Source of the DNA: Acaudatibacter sp050729515
GTDB lineage: Bacteria > Pseudomonadota > Alphaproteobacteria > Caulobacterales > Caulobacteraceae
Assembly (NCBI GenBank): GCA_050729515.1
Contig: JBOHLG010000016.1
Span: 1-64,000, forward strand
Length of the DNA: 64,000 nt
Direction: 5' to 3'
In this document: positions 8,085-15,684 of the stretch, piece after piece
Position numbering within the stretch: the first letter of the stretch is position 1
Layout: each line of letters starts with the position of its first letter
The notes under the pieces: generated by a model
Told to the model about the DNA's origin: nothing
What the model saw: the letters and a program-made list of their open reading frames with translations, nothing else
Databases searched by the model: none
Made by a program: the position numbers and the translations under genes

Positions 8085-9241
8085 ACGAAACGTGGTGGCG
8101 GAATCCAGAGCAGCTGGACAGGGACCAGCAAGCCATCGTTTCTCTCCCGCTTGAAGGAAGCCACTTGGTTGTGGGTCCACCGGGCAGCGGCAAGACCAAT
8201 TTGCTGCTCCTAAGGGCGACGTTCTTGGCTAGAGCGGGTCTACCAAATATCGCAGTAATAACTTTCAATCGCCTGCTTCGTGAATTCCTGGCAACTGGCG
8301 TGGATAACTACGCATTTGAGGCGGAACGGATCCAGACATTTCGCTCTTGGGCCGTTAATCTTCTGAGAGCAAACGGGGATGACGTTGATACTAGTGGTGC
8401 ATTTCAGGACGTCAGGGAGAGGCTAATAGGCGCGTTATCCGACCTAAGGGCCCAGTCCGGTGACGAGCTGAAATGCGATTGCATCCTCTTGGATGAGGCG
8501 CAAGACTATAAGATCGAAGAAATTGAGCTGGTGCGGCACTTTGCAAAAGACGTGTTTGCTGTTGGCGACGTAAATCAGCGTATATACGAACATGACGGCG
8601 CGCTCCGGCACTTAGCGCGCTTTTGTCATGAAGCGCCGGCTCTCAAGTACCACTATAGAAACGGCCCGAAGATCTGCCGTCTAGCGGATGGAATCATGAA
8701 CATCCAAGAAGGAGGGATGTTCGATACGTGCAATTACGACGAAGCGCGCTACCCGTCTAGCGTCAACCGAATTGGGCAACTCGACTTAGAAGGCCAAGTA
8801 CGTGAAGCCTTTAAAATGCTTGAAACCCAGTTGGTCGCATACCCGGAGGAATGGATAGGCGTACTCGCGCCCCTTCGGCGTGACGTTGGGGCTATCTACG
8901 ACCTGCTAGTGCGAACCTCGATCGGGGATAGGGTTCAACTGCAAAAATACGACGAGGGCTACGATGCTCTCGATCCCAACAGGCCGATCATCGTTGCAAC
9001 TATGCACTCGGCCAAAGGCCTGGAATTCCGGGCCGCTCATCTACTCGCGCTTGATACGCTACCGAAAATGGATAACCACCAGAGGCTGACTTACACGGCG
9101 GTCACGCGAGCGAAAACGTCTCTCTCGCTATATCACCGGGGCGCGGTTCCGGGGTACATAGAACGAGGGTTGGTTGCCGTGGAAGGCGCGCCCGTCGAAG
9201 CCCCCCGCGTAGCCGATCTTTTTGGAGCACCCCGGCGATGA
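8081..9241 (+). CDS. Compact UvrD/Rep-like superfamily 1 helicase
   Basis: A 386-residue SF1A helicase. Motif I is GPPGSGKT at 32-39, motif II is LLDEAQD at 136-142, motif III is GDVNQ at 162-166, an HYR motif IV is at 191-193, motif V is TMHSAKGLEF at 308-317 and motif VI is YTAVTRAK at 338-345. UvrD and Rep run to ~700 residues; here the 1B and 2B insertions are largely absent, so processive unwinding is doubtful and a nucleic-acid-activated ATPase is possible. It starts inside the kinase stop (ATGA) and overlaps the next gene by four bases, showing tight translational coupling. GajB of Gabija is a known defence helicase of the same superfamily, but no GajA-type partner is present. Confidence 0.9.
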   Translation: MNETWWRNPEQLDRDQQAIVSLPLEGSHLVVGPPGSGKTNLLLLRATFLARAGLPNIAVITFNRLLREFLATGVDNYAFEAERIQTFRSWAVNLLRANGDDVDTSGAFQDVRERLIGALSDLRAQSGDELKCDCILLDEAQDYKIEEIELVRHFAKDVFAVGDVNQRIYEHDGALRHLARFCHEAPALKYHYRNGPKICRLADGIMNIQEGGMFDTCNYDEARYPSSVNRIGQLDLEGQVREAFKMLETQLVAYPEEWIGVLAPLRRDVGAIYDLLVRTSIGDRVQLQKYDEGYDALDPNRPIIVATMHSAKGLEFRAAHLLALDTLPKMDNHQRLTYTAVTRAKTSLSLYHRGAVPGYIERGLVAVEGAPVEAPRVADLFGAPRR

Positions 9242-10614
9242 GAACGGTGGAACTCACGCGGCAGGAGTTCCTTGGGTGGGTCGCCGACCCCCAAGGGGCC
9301 GACTTTGCTCGTGGTGGATACAAAATTGGTCGCGGTTCACGCCGCGAGGTCACGCTTGTGTGGCCCGATGACGACCAGAATATGGATCCAGTAGTCGTCG
9401 TATCGCCGGCGGATTTGAGGGAGTTCTTGGCATTCACGTCCACGTATGTCGGGACTCATTCTCCCTTCACCGCATTCTACAGAGTTATACCCGACGAATT
9501 CCTTGAGCGTTGGCCCAAGCAATTGTCGGACGTTAGGCCCGCGATCGCGAGAGCGCTGCTTGGCGCTGTTATCTGCGATGCCGCTGTTCAGACGGGGGCA
9601 GCAAACCCGCGCGCGTCTGACATCAACTTGCAGGCATGTCTTGCAGCTCCGTCCTATGTGATCAGTGCCGCGACGCTCGCCGGTTATGACATTGATATGG
9701 CGCTGGTCGCGCTGGACCGCTGGTACAAGGTGCGGTCTGAAATAGCGGCAGGCAGTACTAAGGTGGCACAGAATCGGTTGACTGAATTCTGGTCGTCTAT
9801 TTTGGGTACGCTGCTTTCGGAACGACAGACGTATAGGCCGAGGGTCTCTGGCGATGGCGCTAACCTCCTGAGCATTGCGATGGAGGGAAGTCAGCCCGAC
9901 GAGCTAGAGTTTTTTCCGCTACTCCGAAGGTTGCCAGGGACCTCCGGATTAGTTGAGGCCCTGCGGGGCACGCGAGAACAGAGAGTACAAGCGCTCGACC
10001 GTTTGTGGTCTGCCCTGAGAGTATCGCCCGTTCCCGTAGATCAGAAGGAATTAATTATTGGCTACGTAACGTCTCAAGTAGCTGAAGGGTCGCTCAATTA
10101 TCTCACTCTGGCCTGCCGTCTTGCGGCAGAATTACCTCTGTCTGTGCTCTGGTTTGGGATATTTTCAGGTCTCAATCGGGGAACGGATGTGTTCAACGCT
10201 GGTGAATGCTTGGGTCGTCGTTTGTTTCGAAAATTGCGTCCCCGAGGGAAGACACTTCCGCCTATAAGCGCTGACGTTGGATTTGAAGAGTTTCTGCTCT
10301 TAAGTCAGGAAGGCCGGATGGCGTCCCTGCGGACCGAGCAACAGTCGGCACTAGACGTTGAACTTATACCTGGCGTGCAGGGTAGGTACCGAATGGCTCG
10401 AAACGGCCGACGAGACGAAGATGGCATAAGAGCTAATTCGACGTTGGATCAGGTTCGCAGGCTGGTCACCCAGCTTCAGGGGGTCCTTAAAGAGGCCGAC
10501 GCGACGGCTTCTACCGGGATGACATATTCTTTGTTCGACCGGAACGGGGTGCCCGACCGCGCCGATCGAAAGACGGCCCGCTCTACGGGCCGAGCAAGAA
10601 AGCCGCAGCGTTAG
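9238..10614 (+). CDS. Unknown protein, third gene of kinase-helicase operon
   Basis: I do not recognise this 458-residue protein. It has no visible signal peptide, clear membrane segment, Cys cluster, nuclease motif or nucleotide-binding loop. Residues ~1-95 look like a small alpha/beta domain (QEFLGWVADPQG, ending around FYRVIPDEF). Residues ~95-330 are helix-rich, with several hydrophobic stretches (RAIAR-type helices, LSVLWFGIFSGL). The last ~60 residues are basic and low-complexity (RKTARSTGRARKPQR). The start overlaps the helicase stop by four bases. It may be the sensor, adaptor or effector that gives the kinase and helicase their specificity. Confidence 0.75.
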   Translation: MRTVELTRQEFLGWVADPQGADFARGGYKIGRGSRREVTLVWPDDDQNMDPVVVVSPADLREFLAFTSTYVGTHSPFTAFYRVIPDEFLERWPKQLSDVRPAIARALLGAVICDAAVQTGAANPRASDINLQACLAAPSYVISAATLAGYDIDMALVALDRWYKVRSEIAAGSTKVAQNRLTEFWSSILGTLLSERQTYRPRVSGDGANLLSIAMEGSQPDELEFFPLLRRLPGTSGLVEALRGTREQRVQALDRLWSALRVSPVPVDQKELIIGYVTSQVAEGSLNYLTLACRLAAELPLSVLWFGIFSGLNRGTDVFNAGECLGRRLFRKLRPRGKTLPPISADVGFEEFLLLSQEGRMASLRTEQQSALDVELIPGVQGRYRMARNGRRDEDGIRANSTLDQVRRLVTQLQGVLKEADATASTGMTYSLFDRNGVPDRADRKTARSTGRARKPQR

Positions 10615-10639
10615 GTTGACGCTCCAGCGAGCTGCCAAG

Positions 10640-10782
10640 GCCGAGATCGTTTCGCCCTGAGCGGTGAGGGCCGGGACATCCGGCCAGCGAGAGTCGCCGG
10701 CGCGGATCGCGTCCATGGGTCCCCGGGACGCGGAGCCTGTCCTCGGGCCGGCCCTCGGCCGGACCCGGGGGCGCCCGGGGAT
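10640..10782 (+). repeat. Island-flanking direct repeat, right copy
   Basis: The 143-base partner of 6397-6540. It opens with the codons for AEIVSP and a stop, matching the symporter's last residues, although no symporter gene precedes it here. Bases 10705-10775 are identical to 6463-6533. It separates the low-GC island from the high-GC backbone. Confidence 0.9.
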
Positions 10783-10841
10783 GACGGAAGGCGGCGTGGG
10801 CCTGCGGCCCTTCGCACGGGATGAGCGGAGGAAGGGCGATC

Positions 10842-11417
10842 TTACTCCGCAGGTTCAAGGGCGCGTATCTCGCCTTTGGCGTTGCGCGGCGGATCGAGCG
10901 CATCGATCTTGGGATCGAGGGCCCGGGTCCAGCAGGCGAACTCCAGCAGGATCCCATCCGGATCGGAGAAATAGACCGAGCGGACGAAAGTCGAGGCGGT
11001 GGTCTTGTCGATGGTCGTCTGGGGATCGCCGTCGTTGTGGTTGAGGACCGGGCTCACCTTCACACCGCTCGCCTTGAGCCGGGCGACATAGTCGTCGAAC
11101 TTCTCTTCCGGCACATCGAAGGCGACGTGGTTCATCGAGCCGTGGGCGGAGAGGATGGAGCCCTCGCTCGGCAGATGGGCGGCCGAGCTGATCCCGGGCT
11201 GGGCGGCCGGGGCATCTGCGAACCAGAAGAAGGCGAGGCAGTCGCCGCCGCCGCAATCGAAGAAGAAATGCTGGCCGCCCCCGCCGGGGAATTCGATGGT
11301 CTTGATAAGCGGCATGCCGAGAACGTTCGTGTAGAAGTCCACCGTGCGGGCCATGTCCTTGCAGACGAGCGCGAGGTGGTTGATCCCGCGCAGTTCGAAG
11401 TGGGGGTTCTGGACCAT
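10842..11417 (-). CDS. VOC/glyoxalase family protein
   Basis: A 191-residue vicinal-oxygen-chelate protein with two beta-alpha-beta-beta-beta repeats. The first begins GINHLALVCKDMARTVDFY and carries VLGMPLIKT; the second begins SMNHVAFDVPEEKFDDY and ends FSDPDGILLEF. His residues in both halves (INHLA and MNHVA) and the Glu of LLEF are the usual metal ligands. It could be a lyase, isomerase or extradiol-type enzyme; the substrate is not evident. The tail past residue 170 is a non-conserved extension. It is the first backbone gene after the island and may be translated separately from the upstream hydrolase operon. Confidence 0.85.
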   Translation of the reverse strand: MVQNPHFELRGINHLALVCKDMARTVDFYTNVLGMPLIKTIEFPGGGGQHFFFDCGGGDCLAFFWFADAPAAQPGISSAAHLPSEGSILSAHGSMNHVAFDVPEEKFDDYVARLKASGVKVSPVLNHNDGDPQTTIDKTTASTFVRSVYFSDPDGILLEFACWTRALDPKIDALDPPRNAKGEIRALEPAE

Positions 11418-11474
11418 GGCTCGGGCTCCTTTGCGGCGCTCCCAGCCTAGACCGGCGGACAGCGCCGATCCAGG

Positions 11475-12587
11475 TCAGAGGCGCTCGGCGATCCATCCGG
11501 CGACGAGATCGGCGAGGGCTTCGCGGCCGCCCGGGACATCTTCGAAGTAGTGGGCGCCGGGCGGGGTCTGAAGCGTCTTGTCGGCAGAGCCGAGGGCGGC
11601 GAAGATCGCCCGCCCATCGCTCGGAAAGACGCCGACGTCGCCCGTGCTCTGGACGACGAGGGACGGGACGCCGATCCATGGAAGGTGGAGCTCGGCCCGG
11701 CACTTGGAGGTCTCCAGACTCCACATCGAGAGCCACGCCCGAAGGGTCGAGGCCCGGCCGATGCCGAAGGGGCCGCGGTTGGCTCTGGCCGGATCGCCGG
11801 CGTAGCAGCGCGGGACCGGCCGCGCCGAAGGATCGAGCGCGCCGTCCATAAAGCGGAGATCAGCCCAGGTGCGGAAGAGTGGGAAGATGCGGTCCGGGTA
11901 GCCGGCGGCGTTCAGGCGCGCGAGCTCGGCCCGCGCCCAATCGGTGATCCGCTGGTTGCGCGCGCGCTGGGCGGCGCGATAGCGGGCGACGAATTCGGCC
12001 GAAAAGGGCGGACCGTTCATGGGATCGAAGGGATCGAGGGACGGGTCGGTCTTCACCGGATCGGTTTCGTCGACGACCGAGGGGTCGAGCCAGTTGGTGA
12101 GTACCTCGGGACGGCCGGGATGGGCGTTCACGGCGACGAAGAGATCGGCGGGCCGAAGCGAAGCGAGGGCTCCGGCCTCGTGCGGGGCGCCCTCAAGCGA
12201 AGGGGCGACCGCCTCGGCCTGGTAGGCGCCCATGAGCGATCCGCCTCCGGAATTGCCGAGGATGACGATCCGTTCGGCCTTGGCCTCCTCCTTAAGCCAT
12301 CGAACGCCGGCGGCGATGTCGATGAGGGCGGCCTCGAGACGGAAGAGGTCCTCGGCCCCGCGAAAGCGCGTGTTCCAGCCCAGGAACCCCAGGCCGCGCT
12401 CGGCGATGAGCGGGGCGAGATAGTGCTCGGTGAAATCGACGTTGTAGTGGGTCGCGATCACCGCCGTCGTGGGCCTTGCGCGACGCGGGCGCCAATAGAG
12501 GCCCTGGCAGGGATGGGCGCCGTGGCCGGCGGCTGCCGCCGTCGGCGAGGCGAGGCCGACGAAGGTCCGCTCGATCGCCTTGCTCAT
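11475..12587 (-). CDS. Alpha/beta hydrolase
   Basis: A 370-residue alpha/beta-hydrolase. The nucleophile elbow is GNSGGGS (LGNSGGGSLMGAYQ), the acid probably lies in the STGDVGVFPSD segment and the histidine in PGAHYFEDVPGG near the C-terminus. There is no signal peptide. The ATG at 12587 overlaps the stop of the upstream phosphotransferase gene (ATGA), so it is the last gene of a three-gene coupled operon. An esterase or thioesterase acting on an acyl chain would suit the acyl-CoA-linked neighbours, but this is inference. Confidence 0.8.
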   Translation of the reverse strand: MSKAIERTFVGLASPTAAAAGHGAHPCQGLYWRPRRARPTTAVIATHYNVDFTEHYLAPLIAERGLGFLGWNTRFRGAEDLFRLEAALIDIAAGVRWLKEEAKAERIVILGNSGGGSLMGAYQAEAVAPSLEGAPHEAGALASLRPADLFVAVNAHPGRPEVLTNWLDPSVVDETDPVKTDPSLDPFDPMNGPPFSAEFVARYRAAQRARNQRITDWARAELARLNAAGYPDRIFPLFRTWADLRFMDGALDPSARPVPRCYAGDPARANRGPFGIGRASTLRAWLSMWSLETSKCRAELHLPWIGVPSLVVQSTGDVGVFPSDGRAIFAALGSADKTLQTPPGAHYFEDVPGGREALADLVAGWIAERL

Positions 12588-13594
12588 CGCTCCCTCCCCA
12601 GTCGCTCCCCGAAGGCGGCGAGGACGGCGTCCAGCCGATCGGGCGCCTCCGCCAGAAGCTGAAGTGCGATGGCGCGCACCAGAGCCTGCTGGCCGGCGTC
12701 GAGGTATTCCACTGGCGACTTGCCGTCGACCCGGGCGAGGAGGAGGCCGGGAAGGAGCGCCGCGGCGCGCGCCTCGAGAGCTTCGCGCGGCTCCCAGTCG
12801 ACGCCGGAGAGATAAGTCCGGGCGAACTCGCGAAAGCTCTCCGCCAGGGCGGCCGAGGCGCTGGGGACGGCGAGATGCTTGAGGAGGAGATGGTTCAGGC
12901 AAAAGGCGAGATCGAAGGCGGGATCCCCCCACCAGGCCGTCTCGGCGTCCAGGAAGACCGGGCCGGAGGGGCCGAGGAGGATGTTCTTGGGGCTGACATC
13001 GCCGTGGACGAGGGCGAGACGGGTCGCGGCCGTGGTCCGCACCAGACGGGCGAGGCGCCGCTTGACCTGCGGATTTCGCCGACCCGCCTCCAGGAGATAG
13101 GCGTCGAGCCTGAGGGCGAAGAAGGCGGAGTCGGTTGCAAAGACGGCGGCGAGTTCGGGCCTGGCAGCGCTCGCGGCATGGAGGCGCGCGAGGCTCGCGC
13201 CGACCTTGCCGGCGAAGGCGGGATCGACGTTCCCGGCGAGCAGAAGCGCCTTCCACAGGGGATGGCTCTGCGGGTCGAGCCATTCCATGGCGAGGATGAG
13301 ACGAGTTTCGTCGAAGGCGAGGGGGCGGGGGGCGGATCCTTCGATGACCTCGCGGGCGAAATCGAGCCATGCCCGCTCGTGGCGAATGCGAGCGACCGGG
13401 GCGCGCCAGTCGGCCTTCACGCGGAGCCTGGCGAGCGCCCGCTTGACGCACAGCGTCCGCTCCCCGGCCCCCACCTTCCAAACTTCGGCGCTGACCCCGC
13501 CGGGAAGGGCCGTCCAGACCGGCCGCTCGCCCGCCGCCGCGAGCCCCGTCTCGAGGAGGAACGCCTCCAGCGCGGGCTCAGCGCGGGTTCTCAC
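12584..13594 (-). CDS. Aminoglycoside-phosphotransferase-fold kinase (second of tandem pair)
   Basis: A 336-residue APH/choline-kinase-fold protein. The ATP-binding lysine is in LCVKRALARL, the catalytic Brenner motif is LVHGDVSPKNIL, and the metal-binding acid is in FLDAETAWWGDPAFDLAF. The fold phosphorylates small hydroxylated substrates. The GTG at 13594 overlaps the upstream stop (GTGA), which fixes the start. It follows a paralogous gene and precedes an alpha/beta hydrolase in one coupled operon. Antibiotic resistance is unlikely given this context; a metabolic kinase is more plausible. Confidence 0.82.
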   Translation of the reverse strand: MRTRAEPALEAFLLETGLAAAGERPVWTALPGGVSAEVWKVGAGERTLCVKRALARLRVKADWRAPVARIRHERAWLDFAREVIEGSAPRPLAFDETRLILAMEWLDPQSHPLWKALLLAGNVDPAFAGKVGASLARLHAASAARPELAAVFATDSAFFALRLDAYLLEAGRRNPQVKRRLARLVRTTAATRLALVHGDVSPKNILLGPSGPVFLDAETAWWGDPAFDLAFCLNHLLLKHLAVPSASAALAESFREFARTYLSGVDWEPREALEARAAALLPGLLLARVDGKSPVEYLDAGQQALVRAIALQLLAEAPDRLDAVLAAFGERLGRER

Positions 13595-14679
13595 CGATCC
13601 AGGATCTCCCAGGCGGTCCGCGCCAGGAGCCGGGTCCCGGAATTGTCGCGGTCGGCGGCGCCAGTGCCGATGCCGTCGAGATTGCGCTTGAAGACGCCCT
13701 GGCCGATCGAGGCGAGGCGGAAGATCGAAAAGGCGAGGAGGAAATTCCAGTCGGCGATTATTCGTCCAGTCCGCTCGCAATAGGCGGCGACGTAGGCCGC
13801 CTCGTCCAGAATCCCGAGCTCCTGAAGATCGACGCCGACAAGGCTCCCCCAGCTCTCGGAGTGGGAGTGATAGAGGATGCAGTTGTAGGCGAGATCGGCG
13901 AGGGGATGGCCGAGGGTGGAGAGCTCCCAGTCGAGGACGGCGATGACCCTCGGCTCGGAGGCGTGGAACATGACGTTCTCGGGCCGGTAGTCGCCGTGGA
14001 CGATCCGGCTCTCCTCTTGGGGAGGAATGCGGCCCGGGAGAGCCGCGATCAGCTTTTCCATCTCCTCGATCGTCTCGGTCTCGGCCCCCCGGTATTGGCG
14101 CGTCCAGCGGCCGACCTGGCGCTCGAAATAGTTCCCCGGCCGGCCATAGTCGGAAAGGCCGACCCTGGCGGGATCGACGCCGTGCAGGCGAGCGAGCGAG
14201 GCGTTGAGGGAATCGTAGGCGGCGGCGCGCTCGGCCCTGGAAAGGGAGGGCATGCGGGCGTCGCGGAAGATGCGGCCCTGAAGGAACTCCATGACGTAGA
14301 AGGCGGTGCCGATGACCTCTGCGTCCTCGCAGAGCGCGACCATGGGAGGGACCGGAAAGCCGGTCTCGCCCAGCGCCTTCATCACCCTGAACTCGCGGTC
14401 CACCTGATGGGCGCTCGGAAGCAGGGCCCCGGGCGGCTTCTTGCGCATCACCCATCGGCTGGAGGGGGTGGAAAGGAGGAAGGTCGGGTTGGAGGCGCCG
14501 CGGCTGAACTGCTCGACGGCGAGCGGGCCGGCGAAGCCCGGAACCTGGACCTCCATCCAGCGGGCCAGCGCCACCTCGTCGAACCGGTGGTTGGGCCGCA
14601 CCTCGCCGAGCGAAGGAAGATCGGGGCGGCCGGCGGGGTCTTTTCCGGCCGCCGACTTGGGCTCAAGCTCGAGGGGCAT
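13591..14679 (-). CDS. Acyl-CoA-associated phosphotransferase family protein (ACAD10/11-type kinase domain)
   Basis: A 362-residue APH-fold protein of the type fused to acyl-CoA dehydrogenases in ACAD10/11. It shows FSRGASNPTFLL, WVMRKKPPG with the ATP-binding lysines, VHGDYRPENVMFH as the catalytic loop and VLDWELSTLGHPLADLAY for metal binding. ACAD10/11 kinases phosphorylate 4-hydroxyacyl-CoA for beta-oxidation, so a similar role in hydroxy-fatty-acid breakdown is likely. The ATG at 14679 is only 21 bases from the divergent enoyl-CoA hydratase-like gene, which supports a shared pathway. The stop overlaps the next gene. Confidence 0.85.
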   Translation of the reverse strand: MPLELEPKSAAGKDPAGRPDLPSLGEVRPNHRFDEVALARWMEVQVPGFAGPLAVEQFSRGASNPTFLLSTPSSRWVMRKKPPGALLPSAHQVDREFRVMKALGETGFPVPPMVALCEDAEVIGTAFYVMEFLQGRIFRDARMPSLSRAERAAAYDSLNASLARLHGVDPARVGLSDYGRPGNYFERQVGRWTRQYRGAETETIEEMEKLIAALPGRIPPQEESRIVHGDYRPENVMFHASEPRVIAVLDWELSTLGHPLADLAYNCILYHSHSESWGSLVGVDLQELGILDEAAYVAAYCERTGRIIADWNFLLAFSIFRLASIGQGVFKRNLDGIGTGAADRDNSGTRLLARTAWEILDR

Positions 14680-14700
14680 CTGACGAAGAAGGACCTTGCG

Positions 14701-15501
14701 ATGATTAAGACGGCCGACTTCACCTGCACCCGCTACGAGGTCAAGGACCACGTCGCTCTCCTCACCCTGGCGCGGCCCGAGCGGCGCAATGCGCTGAACC
14801 GGCGGGCCTACGCCGAGCTCGAGGCCGGCTTTTGCGCCGCCTCGGCCGATCCGGAGGCGCGCTGCCTCATCGTCACCGGGGCCGATCCGGCCTTCTGCTC
14901 GGGCGAGGACGTCAAGGAGATGATGACCGGCGAGCCGCGCGGCGAGGCGCACGCGCGGCCGGCGAGTTTCGAGCCGACGCCGGCGGCGATGGCGGCGCTC
15001 TCCTGCGCCAAGCCGGTGATCGCGGCGGTGAACGGGGCGGCGGTGGGCTGGGGGATGGAGCTGGCGCTCTACGCCGACATCCGCCTCGCTTCGGAAAAGG
15101 CGCGCTTCGCCGAGCTCTTCATCAAGCGCGGCCTCACCTGCGACGTCGGCGGCTTCACCCGCCTGCCGGCGATCGTCGGGCCGGCCAAGGCCGCCGAGCT
15201 CCTCTTCACCGGCGAGATGATCGACGCGGCCGAGGCCTTGCGCATCGGCCTCGTCTCCAAGGTGGTCGACCACGAAGCGCTGATTGAGAGCGCCCGCGCC
15301 CTCGCCTCGAAGATCGCGGCCAACGCGCCTCTGGCCCTCGCCGCCATGAAGGAGGGTCTTCGCCTCGCCCAGCAACCGCGCGACCGGGAGATCGGGGCCT
15401 GGGCGATCGAGACGATCCACCGGCTCTTTGCGAGCGAGGACCACCGGGAAGGGGTGAGGAGCTTCCTCGAAAAGCGCGCGCCGGTGTTCGTCGGACGATA
15501 G
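14701..15501 (+). CDS. Enoyl-CoA hydratase/isomerase family protein
   Basis: A 266-residue crotonase-fold enzyme. FCSGEDVKEMM and GAAVGWGMELALYADI form the oxyanion hole. The second catalytic position is Asp in LTCDVGG, preceded by FAELFIKRG, a pattern seen in isomerase-type and unclassified crotonases. The ATG at 14701 has AAGGA upstream. It ends with FLEKRAPVFVG, as in fatty-acid enzymes. It runs divergently from the ACAD10/11-type kinase operon with a 21-base gap, so the promoters must overlap or lie inside the coding ends. A role in acyl-CoA catabolism is likely; the substrate is unknown. Confidence 0.85.
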   Translation: MIKTADFTCTRYEVKDHVALLTLARPERRNALNRRAYAELEAGFCAASADPEARCLIVTGADPAFCSGEDVKEMMTGEPRGEAHARPASFEPTPAAMAALSCAKPVIAAVNGAAVGWGMELALYADIRLASEKARFAELFIKRGLTCDVGGFTRLPAIVGPAKAAELLFTGEMIDAAEALRIGLVSKVVDHEALIESARALASKIAANAPLALAAMKEGLRLAQQPRDREIGAWAIETIHRLFASEDHREGVRSFLEKRAPVFVGR

Positions 15502-15629
15502 TCGGCGCGGTAACCTCTGACCTTCCCGTCGTTCGCGGTCGTTGGCGCTGCAATCCTTCACCTCCCCATTGCTCGCGCAATGGGTCCCTCTCCCTCCGGG
15601 CGAGGAATTACTGGCGAAGCTCTTCTTCT

Positions 15630-15648
15630 CCTCTCCCCGAGGGAGAGG
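15630..15648. repeat. Hairpin between convergent genes
   Basis: A 7-bp perfect stem CCTCTCC/GGAGAGG with a five-base loop lies between the converging enoyl-CoA hydratase-like gene and the MFS gene. There is no T-tract, so it may be a REP-type element or a weak bidirectional terminator. Confidence 0.45.
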
Positions 15649-15684
15649 AATCCGTGAGGCGGAGGCGAACGGGAAGGTGAGGGT

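Larger units (their letters stand above)
6397..10782. other. Candidate genomic (defence-type) island
   Basis: Three overlapping same-strand genes (6681-10614) lie between two direct repeats. Their sequence is visibly poorer in G+C than the flanks, with many A/T third positions and rare-codon strings. No integrase or transposase is present, so how the segment moved is unknown. The repeats include a copy of the 3' end of the symporter gene at each edge. Kinase plus helicase plus an unknown protein in one overlapping operon suggests an anti-phage or anti-plasmid role, but that is inference. Confidence 0.7.

Noticed and set aside
12584..14679. The two APH-fold genes as aminoglycoside resistance determinants
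   Set aside because: The first matches ACAD10/11 kinase domains and both are coupled to acyl-metabolism-type genes, so resistance is unlikely.
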